Part shown: in pieces, positions 8,320 to 15,520 of the stretch
Layout of the letters: every line of letters begins with the position of its first letter
How positions within the stretch are numbered: position 1 is the stretch's first letter
From: Candidatus Levyibacteriota bacterium
GTDB taxonomy: Bacteria; Patescibacteriota; Microgenomatia; Levybacterales; UBA12049
NCBI GenBank assembly: GCA_009695045.1
Contig: SIBS01000007.1
Coordinates: forward strand, 1-35,519
Direction of reading: 5' to 3'
DNA: 35,519 nucleotides
Translations under genes and position numbers: made by a program
Notes under the pieces: generated by a model
The model's input: only the letters and a program-made list of their open reading frames with translations
Told to the model about the DNA's origin: nothing
The model's database searches: none

Positions 8320-8976
8320 TTATGCTTTTTCTAGTGCTTGTTTTGCAGCATTTTCTTCTGCTAATTGCTTTGATTTTCCTTGTCCTTGCCCAAGTAGCTC
8401 TGATCCTACATAGACACCAACAGTAAATATTTTTAAATGAGCTGGCCCTTCCTCTAAAATTACTTTATAAAGTGGAGAATTTAATTTTCGTGCTTGAATA
8501 TGTTCCTGAAGTAAACTTTTGGGATCTTTAAATACTTTTTTTTCAACTAATTGCTCAGCTTTAGACAGTAAAACATGTTCAATTAATAATTTTACACTGT
8601 TGATTCCTTGGTCCAAAAATAGTGCTCCGATAAATGCTTCAAAGCTATTTGCTAAAAGTGATTCGTTTTCTCTTCCTCGAGATTCTTCTTCGCCGCGAGA
8701 AAGAAGCAGTCTCTTGCCTAAATCAAGCTCAATAGCAACGGCTGCAAGCGTTCTTGTATTGACTAGGAGTGATCTGAGATTGGTCAGTGTTCCTTCGTCA
8801 AAATCACTATATTTATTAAAAAGATTATCTGATACAACAAAAGAAAGAATGCTGTCTCCTAAAAATTCAAGGCGCTCATTACTTTCAAGTTTTTCTTTTG
8901 ATTCATTAAGATAAGAGCGATGAGTAAATGCCTGATCGAAAAGTTTTTGATTAATAAATTTAGGAAGATTTTTCAT
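8320..8976 (-). CDS. rnc: ribonuclease III
   Basis: Double-stranded-RNA endonuclease that processes rRNA precursors and structured mRNAs. The RNase III signature NERLEFLGDSILSF is near residue 40, and the second metal-binding Glu lies in the ANSFEAFIGALFLDQG segment. A dsRNA-binding domain (DPKSLLQEHIQARK to AEENAAKQAL) makes up the C-terminal third. The frame is open to 9033, but MKNLPKFINQKLFDQAFTHRS fits the family start, so I use the ATG at 8976 (218 aa). It overlaps the end of nusB by 17 nt. Confidence 0.95.
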   Translation of the reverse strand: MKNLPKFINQKLFDQAFTHRSYLNESKEKLESNERLEFLGDSILSFVVSDNLFNKYSDFDEGTLTNLRSLLVNTRTLAAVAIELDLGKRLLLSRGEEESRGRENESLLANSFEAFIGALFLDQGINSVKLLIEHVLLSKAEQLVEKKVFKDPKSLLQEHIQARKLNSPLYKVILEEGPAHLKIFTVGVYVGSELLGQGQGKSKQLAEENAAKQALEKA

Positions 8977-9319
8977 TTGATAATATATTGCCAAGTGCAC
9001 CATTAATAAATGATGGACTTGCTTCTCCTCCATATTCCTTTGCTAGTTCAATTGCCTCATCTACGATAACTTTTGGTGGTTCTTTTTTATCAATAATAAG
9101 TTCAAATACGGCTAATCTTAAAATTGCTAGATCGATTTTATTAATTTTATCAATTGGAAACTGTTTTGCCGCATCCCTAATCGCCTCATCAAGTATACTA
9201 GTAAATGATAAAATTTTTTCTGCAAAAATACTAGTAGATTGCTTATGGAAATCATTTTTGAATAATTCTTCTACGAGTTTTTGTCGTCTTCTATGTCGAG
9301 GGTCAAAGAATGTTTTCAT
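8960..9319 (-). CDS. nusB: transcription antitermination factor NusB
   Basis: A 119-aa all-helical protein with the family N terminus DPRHRRRQKLVEELF and the conserved C-terminal pattern KINKIDLAILRLAVFELI then PPKVIVDEAIELAKEYG and FINGALGNI. NusB with NusE (S10) binds boxA to support rRNA transcription. It overlaps rpmF by 4 nt upstream and rnc by 17 nt downstream, so the three genes form one unit. Confidence 0.94.
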   Translation of the reverse strand: MKTFFDPRHRRRQKLVEELFKNDFHKQSTSIFAEKILSFTSILDEAIRDAAKQFPIDKINKIDLAILRLAVFELIIDKKEPPKVIVDEAIELAKEYGGEASPSFINGALGNILSNEKSS

Positions 9320-9516
9320 GCTGTTTTAGCAAGTTTATTTTTAATATCTATAATTTTTCTACCCTCATAAAAACCGCATTTAACACATACTGTATGTGGA
9401 AGTATTATAGATGTACAATTTTTGCAAGTTATTCCTTTTGGAGCAGTAAAGAAAATGCTTGCTCTTCTTTTTCCTTGCCTTGCTCTTGAATGTCTTTTTT
9501 TTGGTTCTTGTGGCAT
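9316..9516 (-). CDS. rpmF: 50S ribosomal protein L32
   Basis: A 66-aa L32 beginning with MPQEPKKRHSRARQGKRRAS and carrying a four-cysteine zinc ribbon (CKNC and CVKC). This is the zinc-binding form. It is first in rpmF-nusB-rnc. A promoter with TTGCAC, 17 nt and TAAAAT lies at 9529-9557, 12 nt before the ATG. More distant upstream promoters in the AT desert also point this way. Confidence 0.96.
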   Translation of the reverse strand: MPQEPKKRHSRARQGKRRASIFFTAPKGITCKNCTSIILPHTVCVKCGFYEGRKIIDIKNKLAKTA

Positions 9517-9528
9517 ATATAACTATAT

Positions 9529-9557
9529 ATTTTACTATATTTATCAATATAGTGCAA
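9529..9557 (-). promoter_or_regulatory. promoter of rpmF-nusB-rnc
   Basis: TTGCAC (9552-9557), 17-nt spacer, TAAAAT (9529-9534) on the minus strand. The ATG of rpmF follows 12 nt after the -10, so the UTR would be about 5 nt. Confidence 0.55.
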
Positions 9558-10007
9558 TATGAGTTGTTTAATAAGAAAATAAATTACAAAGATTAAAAAC
9601 TTATAATTATATTAAATAACAATTGCCTACTATATGCAATATAAATATTTTTATAATTATTATCTATTAATTTTATTAAATAATAATCAAACTACTAATC
9701 AAATGTACTTTTAAATATTATTACTAATTATAATTAGAATAAAAAAAAGTTTAACTGTATAAATATTTAATTAATACTTTAATAATCAAATATTTAGTAA
9801 TATATTATGATAATTTATTGATTGTTATTTTTAAAATATTATTTCTATTTCAAAAAATTATTCTCTTTATTTTTTAATAAAATAAATAAATTTAAAAGTA
9901 ATTTAAAGTTAAATTAATTATTATTATAAATATAAGTAATAATTTTATTATTTATTTATGAGATTATTAAAATACTATTAATATAGAAAATATTTTTATT
10001 AAGTTAA

Positions 10008-10088
10008 TTATTTAATTTCTAAATTATATTTTAATTATTTAATTTCTAAATTATATTTTAATTATTTAATTTCTAAATTATATTTTAA
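10008..10088. repeat. 27-bp tandem repeat, three exact copies
   Basis: Units at 10008-10034, 10035-10061 and 10062-10088 are identical AT-only apart from one C each (core TTTAATTTCTAAATTATA). They lie directly downstream of a minus-strand promoter-like TTGACA-16-TATAAT. Confidence 0.9.
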
Positions 10089-10115
10089 TTATATTAATAA
10101 ATTTAATATTGTCAA
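10088..10115 (-). promoter_or_regulatory. promoter-like element reading into the tandem repeat
   Basis: TTGACA (10110-10115), 16-nt spacer, TATAAT (10088-10093) on the minus strand. In DNA this AT-rich the -10 is weak evidence; the TTGACA is more informative. Confidence 0.35.
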
Positions 10116-10365
10116 TATAAATTTATATTTTAGGATCACTTATATGTTCGTTTATTTTTCATAAAGTAAATTTTATCAATATCTTACATTTTTTTTATAG
10201 ATATAAATATTAAAAACGGAAAAATTATAATTTGAACATTAAATATATTCTATATATAAAAATATTTGGTGATTCATATACATAGATAAATAGTATAAAA
10301 AAATACGAATATATGGATAAAAGTGTTCAAAATGAGTAATAATTTAATTAAAATTTTTAACTATA

Positions 10366-10407
10366 TCAAAGTATATTAAAAAATAAAAATATACTAAAAT
10401 CAGTCAT
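10366..10407 (-). CDS. possible 13-aa Phe-rich peptide
   Basis: ORF MTDFSIFLFFNIL starts 10 nt after the TATGAT of a promoter-like TTGACA-17-TATGAT (10418-10446). Four of 13 residues are Phe, reminiscent of a leader peptide. No terminator hairpin or main gene follows closely, so an attenuator role is unsupported. It may be chance in AT-rich DNA. Confidence 0.2.
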   Translation of the reverse strand: MTDFSIFLFFNIL

Positions 10408-10417
10408 TTGGCAGCTA

Positions 10418-10446
10418 ATCATAGTTAAGTGCTAATAGATTGTCAA
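10418..10446 (-). promoter_or_regulatory. promoter-like element in the AT desert
   Basis: TTGACA (10441-10446), 17 nt, TATGAT (10418-10423), minus strand. A second TTGACA sits 15 nt upstream. It points toward rpmF about 900 nt away. Confidence 0.4.
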
Positions 10447-10772
10447 TCATTGTTTGTTGTGCGTTGTCAATAATTTTTTTTAATTATATTATTTTAATTT
10501 TTATCTAATAAATTTACCATATTTAATGAATTTATAATTATTTTTGAATAATTATAATACCCAAGTGTATTTTCGTATAATTTTAATATTTTAAAAAAAA
10601 ATAAGATAATAATTATTGAGACTTTTTTATAGAAAAAATGCAAAAAATAATTTTAATTATTTCAATATTAATTACGAGTATATTATATATTCATAATTTT
10701 TTATAACTTTTTTTATTATTTTTTTAAATTTTTATTAAATTTTATTTTTTAATCTTAATTTTATTAATTTTT

Positions 10773-11261
10773 TTAATTAAAATTTATTTCTTCTAATTTA
10801 TTATCTTTTATTATAATAAGTCTTCCAGGATCTGGGAAAGAAAAAATATCACTTGGTTTTATTTTTTTATTAATGAGTAAATTTTTAATTATCGCAATCC
10901 CTCCTCCATGTGTACAAATTGCAATTTTTTCATAATTTGTTTTTTCTATATCTTTTATTACACTTGTTATTCTTTCATGAAAATATCCAAATGTTTCTAG
11001 AAAATATTCATTTAACCTTTTATCTTTTTCAAATGACTTACCTGTTATTTCTGTAATTATACTTGTTGTTTGAATGCACCTTCTAACGCTTGAAGTTAAT
11101 TGATATTCTAATGGTATATTTTTTAGATATTCTCCCATTTTTTTTATTGCTGGTATTCCTTCCTGAATAATGCTAGCTGAGAAAATACGTATTCCGTATC
11201 CTGTTCCTGCTTTTGTTGCGAATGTTTGTCCATGTCGAAAAATATAATATTCTTTTTTCAT
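10773..11261 (-). CDS. histidine phosphatase superfamily protein
   Basis: Phosphoglycerate-mutase-like fold. The catalytic RHG motif is present (YIFRHGQTFATKAG, nucleophile His near residue 8), followed by the phosphate-binding Arg in SSVRRCIQTT and the second His in AICTHGGG. At 162 aa it is a minimal phosphatase domain, so substrate cannot be predicted; SixA/CobC-like or general phosphatase are options. I take the ATG at 11261, just after the recG stop. An in-frame ATG at 11282 would overlap recG by 20 nt. It is co-directional with recG and probably co-transcribed. Confidence 0.85.
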   Translation of the reverse strand: MKKEYYIFRHGQTFATKAGTGYGIRIFSASIIQEGIPAIKKMGEYLKNIPLEYQLTSSVRRCIQTTSIITEITGKSFEKDKRLNEYFLETFGYFHERITSVIKDIEKTNYEKIAICTHGGGIAIIKNLLINKKIKPSDIFSFPDPGRLIIIKDNKLEEINFN

Positions 11262-11262
11262 A

Positions 11263-13293
11263 TTAATCTGGTGAAACTTCATTAATAATTAATCTGTTTA
11301 CTTTCTCTAAAATATATGGATACTGCTTAAAATTATTAAATATAATTTTAGCTTCATTTTTTGTTTTTTGAATTAATGAATTATCGGAAAAATCTGCAAT
11401 TTTAAATTGTCGTGTTCCGTGCTGCATAGTTCCAAATAATTCCCCTGATCCTCTCATTCGTAAATCTAATTCTGCCAGATCTCTGCCTTGATCCATATTT
11501 TCCATAGCTTTTAACCTAGTTGAAGTTGAAGTGCTTGTACTTTCTGTAAAAAGTATACAATATGATTGTTTATTTCCTCTTCCAACTCTACCTCTCAATT
11601 GATGTAGCTGGGAGAGTCCAAATCTTTCCGATGCCTCTATTACCATAATAGTTGCATTTGAAATATCAATACCTACCTCTACCACTGGTGTTGCTACTAA
11701 AATATCAAACTCCTTTTTTCTAAATGCATTAAGAATATTATCTTTTTCTTTTGATTTCATTTTTCCATGCAGTAATCCAATCTTTAAATTAGGAAAAATA
11801 TCCTTTTTAAGTCTATCAAATTCTTTACTTGCTGCTTTTATAGTTTGCATGCTTTCTGATTCATCTATGAATGGGCAAATAATAAATGTTTGTGAATTAT
11901 TTTCTATAATTTCTTTTTCAATCCAACTATAGCATTTATTTCTTTTTTCTGATGGAACTAGCCATGTTTTAATTTTTTTTCTCCCAATAGGCATTTCATT
12001 CAATATGGATAAATCAAGGTCACCATATAGAGTAAGTGCAATTGTTCTAGGAATTGGGGTAGCTGTCATTGAGAGTAGATGTGGATTGACCCCTTTTTTT
12101 CTAATTGTGCTTCTTTGAGTCACACCGAATCTTTGTTGTTCATCAATTATTACAAATCCAATATTATGTATATAAGTATTTTGAAAAAGTAATGCATGCG
12201 TTCCAATAAGTATATCTATTTTATTTTCATTCTTATTTTTATTTATTTTTTTATTTCCAGTTATTAATTCTACTCCTACATCAAAATTACACAATAGTTT
12301 TGAGATCATATCATAATGTTGTTGTGCGAGAATTTCCGTTGGCGCCATTAACGTAGATTGGTAGCCATTAAGTTTCGCAATATACATCGCGATTGCAGCT
12401 ACAATAGTTTTTCCACTTCCAACATCACCTTCTAGTAAGCGGTTCATTGGCGTTGAAGTACTCATATCATTAAAAATATCTTCCAATGCTTCTTTTTGTG
12501 ATTTTGTTAATGTAAAAGGCAAAGACTCTATAAGCATATTTATTTTATCTATAAAAGGTTTAATTTTAAAAATAGGACTATTTAAATTACATTCCCATTC
12601 TTTTCTTTTTTTCATTGCAGCAAGTTGTATAAGTAGTAATTCATCAAATGCGAGTCTTTTTTTTGCATCTACAACGTCTTTCATTAAATGGGGAAAGTGT
12701 ATTTTTTCCAAAGCTTCAAGTAAAGGAAGTAGATGATTATTCTTAATTATTGATTCAGGAATAAACTCAAGTATATTTTGCTTATTGTCCTGTAGAGTTT
12801 TATAGATTTGTCGACGTAGCCATTTTGATGAAATCCCTTTTGTTTCAGGATAAACAGGAACAAGTCTTGCGGTATGAAGAAGCTCTCCCCCAACGATAAT
12901 CTCATATTCAGGAGATTGCATCGTAAGTGATCCAGAGAAATAATCAACTTTTCCAGCTATAGAAATTTTGTCACCTATATGTATGACTTTGGATAAAAAG
13001 GGTTGATTAAACCATGCAACCTCTATTTGTCCTGTATCATCAGCAATTTTTGCTTTTTGTATTTTTTTCCATCTTTTTGTGAAGATATTATCTATGAATA
13101 TTACTTCTCCTTGAATAGTTACTGTTTCTCCAGTTTGCAAATCTCCAATTTTTGAAATAATTCGTAGATCATCATACCTAAATGGTAAATGATAAAGTAA
13201 GTCACCTAGTATATTAATTCCAAGTTTTTTAAGTTGACTTCTATAACGTTTAAAAATCATTCCAGCATCAGCTACGGGAATATTTATATTCAT
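11263..13293 (-). CDS. recG: ATP-dependent DNA helicase RecG
   Basis: Branch-migration helicase that remodels stalled forks and Holliday junctions. The 676-aa protein shows the wedge/OB domain (GETVTIQGEVIFI at about 55-67), Walker A EGDVGSGKT near residue 290, the DEQQRFG box, SATPIPRT motif III, and C-terminal motifs including VEVGIDISNA and QLRGRVGRG. The C terminus RMRGSGELFGTMQHG is the RecG-specific TRG region. It starts 4 nt after a 33-aa ORF that has its own promoter, so both are probably on one mRNA. Confidence 0.96.
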   Translation of the reverse strand: MNINIPVADAGMIFKRYRSQLKKLGINILGDLLYHLPFRYDDLRIISKIGDLQTGETVTIQGEVIFIDNIFTKRWKKIQKAKIADDTGQIEVAWFNQPFLSKVIHIGDKISIAGKVDYFSGSLTMQSPEYEIIVGGELLHTARLVPVYPETKGISSKWLRRQIYKTLQDNKQNILEFIPESIIKNNHLLPLLEALEKIHFPHLMKDVVDAKKRLAFDELLLIQLAAMKKRKEWECNLNSPIFKIKPFIDKINMLIESLPFTLTKSQKEALEDIFNDMSTSTPMNRLLEGDVGSGKTIVAAIAMYIAKLNGYQSTLMAPTEILAQQHYDMISKLLCNFDVGVELITGNKKINKNKNENKIDILIGTHALLFQNTYIHNIGFVIIDEQQRFGVTQRSTIRKKGVNPHLLSMTATPIPRTIALTLYGDLDLSILNEMPIGRKKIKTWLVPSEKRNKCYSWIEKEIIENNSQTFIICPFIDESESMQTIKAASKEFDRLKKDIFPNLKIGLLHGKMKSKEKDNILNAFRKKEFDILVATPVVEVGIDISNATIMVIEASERFGLSQLHQLRGRVGRGNKQSYCILFTESTSTSTSTRLKAMENMDQGRDLAELDLRMRGSGELFGTMQHGTRQFKIADFSDNSLIQKTKNEAKIIFNNFKQYPYILEKVNRLIINEVSPD

Positions 13294-13297
13294 AATT

Positions 13298-13399
13298 TTA
13301 TTGAAGAAAAAGAGATAAAAACGGCACTATGATTAATGATATAGAAGAAAGAACAACTATAACGGTCCAAATCCATTTATGTTTTCGAAATGAATCCAT
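13298..13399 (-). CDS. 33-aa single-pass membrane peptide upstream of recG
   Basis: Small ORF starting MDSFRKHKWIW and continuing with a hydrophobic stretch of about 20 residues (TVIVVLSSISLIIVPF) to its stop 4 nt before the recG ATG. The positive N terminus and single helix predict a membrane peptide with its N terminus inside. Its ATG lies exactly 6 nt after TACAAT of a TTGATT-17-TACAAT promoter, the same geometry as other starts in this window, which supports expression from leaderless mRNA. I do not recognise a family. Confidence 0.6.
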   Translation of the reverse strand: MDSFRKHKWIWTVIVVLSSISLIIVPFLSLFLQ

Positions 13400-13405
13400 A
13401 ATATT

Positions 13406-13434
13406 ATTGTAAAACAATTATTAAGAAAAATCAA
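13406..13434 (-). promoter_or_regulatory. promoter of the 33-aa peptide and recG
   Basis: TTGATT (13429-13434), 17 nt, TACAAT (13406-13411), then 6 nt to the ATG. The transcript would start at or next to the start codon. Confidence 0.6.
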
Positions 13435-13598
13435 AGAATTAAATATAGAATTCAAAAGTATAATTTGCAATTATAAATATATTAGATTAAATAATGAAAA
13501 AAATAATTAATTATCATATGTTAAATATTTATTATTAGTATTAGACACTCTTTACTTTATAAAATATATGTAATTTTTATTATTATAAATTTTTTTTC

Positions 13599-13627
13599 TT
13601 AACAAACTTATGGGACTTTATTATGAT
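13599..13627 (+). promoter_or_regulatory. promoter before a 31-aa ORF
   Basis: TTAACA (13599-13604), 17-nt spacer, TATGAT (13622-13627). The ATG at 13642 is 14 nt after the -10. Confidence 0.45.
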
Positions 13628-13641
13628 AGACTGCTAATTCT

Positions 13642-13737
13642 ATGGGAAATAAATATTTACATGGACATGATGTAATCAGGGAGCCATTAAAAGATAAATT
13701 ATTAGACGTTTTTTATATAAATTATTTTTTAATTTAA
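13642..13737 (+). CDS. possible 31-aa protein in an AT desert
   Basis: ORF starting MGNKYLHGHDVIREPLKDK, richer in GC and in charged and aliphatic residues than the flanking DNA, with a hydrophobic AT-rich end. A good promoter lies just upstream. It could be a genuine small protein or the remnant N terminus of a decayed gene. No family recognised. Confidence 0.35.
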   Translation: MGNKYLHGHDVIREPLKDKLLDVFYINYFLI

Positions 13738-14228
13738 TTTGAATAATTTTTTATCTCTAATTAATGAAATATTTTTTTATAATTATTTAGATCAAATAAA
13801 ACTGAAACATTTTTATAATTTTTATCTGCGTATTTAATAATTATTTGTCTGCGGGCATTAATATTATTAATAATTTTATTTATGCATATTTCTAATTTTT
13901 AATCACGCTTTTTTAAAAGAATATAGATTATAAATGTGAATATTAATTGGAATAATAATGATTTATTTGTTTAAATAGTAAGGCCTCTCTAAGCAGCATA
14001 AATAATCTTATATGGAGATTAATTGTCATCATTTTTTAGTCGATAATCTTCGTATTTAATATGATAATTTTTATGGGTATAATTTATATACTATTTTATA
14101 TAAAAAATTTAATAATATTTTTAGTTTATGTAGTAAAATATTTGAATCTTATTAATTATTTAAAATAAAGGAGAATTATTTATTATTTTAAGTAGTGACT
14201 TTTTTATTAATTGATAATCACTATATTT

Positions 14229-15425
14229 TTACCACTTAACTATAATAAATCTATGCTTACCTACTTGAATAGTTGCTTGTTTATTATCGCTAAAATCAGA
14301 AAGTAAAGCACTTGAATTATCAATCAACTTATCATTTACTAATACTCCACCCTGTTCTATTACTCGACGTCCATCTGATTTACTTAGAACAAGGCCAGTT
14401 TCCACAAGTGCATTGAGTAATGAATCTGAATGAATAGTATGTAATGGAATATCGGTTGGTTTTTCTTTTTTTTGTACTATTTTTTCAAATGTAAGCTCTG
14501 CGTTTTTTGCATCTTGTATAGAATTTAATTTACTCGTTACTTCAAAGGCTAAAAGTTTCTTATATTTCATTGGATTTTCTCCTTCATCAATTAATTTTTT
14601 AATTTCATTAATTTTTTCCATTGAAATATCGGTGAGATATTCAATTGCTTTTATAATAACTTCATCTGGGAATCCCATAATTTTTCCATATAATTCTTCT
14701 GGCTCATCTGTGATTGCTATTGCGTTGCCTTCTGTTTTCCCTATTTTTTTCCCCATAGAATCAACAAGTAGTGGAGTTGTCATAATATATTTTTCTTTTT
14801 CAAGAATAGCTTTTACAAGCGTTCTACCACAAAGCATATTAAATGTTTGGTCTGTTCCACCAATTTCAAGATCTATTTGCATAGCAACGGAATCATATCC
14901 CTGAAGCAATGGATATAGGAATTCTCTTAAATTTACTGATTCTCCTCGTTTTATTCTTTCTTGAAACATATCTCTTTCAGAAAGTTGCTGTAGGGAGAAA
15001 TGACCTGCGATATCTAGAATATCAATAAGCTGTAATTTATTTAACCAATCACCATTAAATAAAATTTCTACAGGATTTTCTCCTGAAAATCTGACTATTT
15101 TCGAAGCCTGCATAACATAGTCTTTAGCATTTTGTCGAAGTTCGTCTCGAGTCATAAACTTATCTCTTGCTGTTGATTTTCCAGATGGATCACCTGCCTG
15201 GCCTGTTCCATCTCCAATTAAAAAAATTACATGGTGACCTAATTCTTGCCATTGAGAGAGTTTTGTTAATCCAACCATATGTCCGATGTGAAGCTTGGCA
15301 CCAGTTGGATCAAAACCTTGATATAGACGAAGCTTTTTTCCATTGCGAAGTGCTGTTTCTAATTCTTTTTTTGATGGGTAAATTGTATCAACACCTCTTG
15401 TTAGAAGTTTATCTATGCTATCCAT
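14229..15425 (-). CDS. tyrS: tyrosyl-tRNA synthetase
   Basis: Class I synthetase charging tRNA-Tyr. HIGH is at residues 46-49 (AKLHIGHMVGL) and the KMSKS equivalent is GKKIGKTEGNA near residue 230. The tyrosine-site segment EIGGTDQTFNMLCGR is intact. A C-terminal S4-like RNA-binding domain (SDGRRVIEQGGVLVND) closes the 398-aa protein. The frame extends to 15443, but an extended -10 (TGCTATAAT) ends 6 nt before the ATG at 15425, so that ATG is chosen and the mRNA would be leaderless. The gene is divergent from the PBP gene. Confidence 0.95.
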   Translation of the reverse strand: MDSIDKLLTRGVDTIYPSKKELETALRNGKKLRLYQGFDPTGAKLHIGHMVGLTKLSQWQELGHHVIFLIGDGTGQAGDPSGKSTARDKFMTRDELRQNAKDYVMQASKIVRFSGENPVEILFNGDWLNKLQLIDILDIAGHFSLQQLSERDMFQERIKRGESVNLREFLYPLLQGYDSVAMQIDLEIGGTDQTFNMLCGRTLVKAILEKEKYIMTTPLLVDSMGKKIGKTEGNAIAITDEPEELYGKIMGFPDEVIIKAIEYLTDISMEKINEIKKLIDEGENPMKYKKLLAFEVTSKLNSIQDAKNAELTFEKIVQKKEKPTDIPLHTIHSDSLLNALVETGLVLSKSDGRRVIEQGGVLVNDKLIDNSSALLSDFSDNKQATIQVGKHRFIIVKW

Positions 15426-15431
15426 AGCCAA

Positions 15432-15440
15432 ATTATAGCA
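15432..15440 (-). promoter_or_regulatory. extended -10 of tyrS
   Basis: TGCTATAAT with the TATAAT at 15432-15437 and 6 nt to the start codon. No good -35 is visible, as is usual for extended -10 promoters. Confidence 0.6.
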
Positions 15441-15505
15441 CATGCAAGAATAAAGAAAGCAAAAGAATATGATAATTTATAGTTAAAGATTAATATTTGT
15501 TATTT

Positions 15506-15514
15506 TGATATAAT
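15506..15514 (+). promoter_or_regulatory. extended -10 of the class A PBP gene
   Basis: TGATATAAT with the TATAAT at 15509-15514, followed by 6 nt and the ATG at 15521. This predicts a leaderless mRNA, mirroring the divergent tyrS. Confidence 0.6.
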
Positions 15515-15520
15515 ATTTCT

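Larger units (their letters stand above)
9558..10772. other. 1.2-kb AT-rich region without a recognisable gene
   Basis: By eye almost nine bases in ten are A or T. No ORF of normal size is present. It holds a 27-bp tandem triplication (10008-10088) and two promoter-like elements on the minus strand (10088-10115 and 10418-10446). It also holds very short ORFs such as 10366-10407. I see no DnaA-box cluster (TTATCCACA), so an origin cannot be supported. It separates the rpmF operon from the histidine phosphatase gene. It could hold an untranslated RNA or simply be a spacer. Confidence 0.5.
13435..14228. other. AT-rich intergenic region
   Basis: About 800 bp between the recG unit and the 3' end of tyrS. 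It contains one promoter with a 31-aa ORF on the plus strand (13599-13737) and no other supportable gene. No tRNA, tmRNA, RNase P or SRP RNA core motif was seen. Confidence 0.5.

Noticed and set aside
10008-10088. CRISPR array
   Set aside because: The three units are directly adjacent with no spacers and no cas genes are present.
9558-10772. Replication origin in the AT desert
   Set aside because: No dnaA, dnaN or cluster of DnaA boxes is visible; AT richness alone is not enough.
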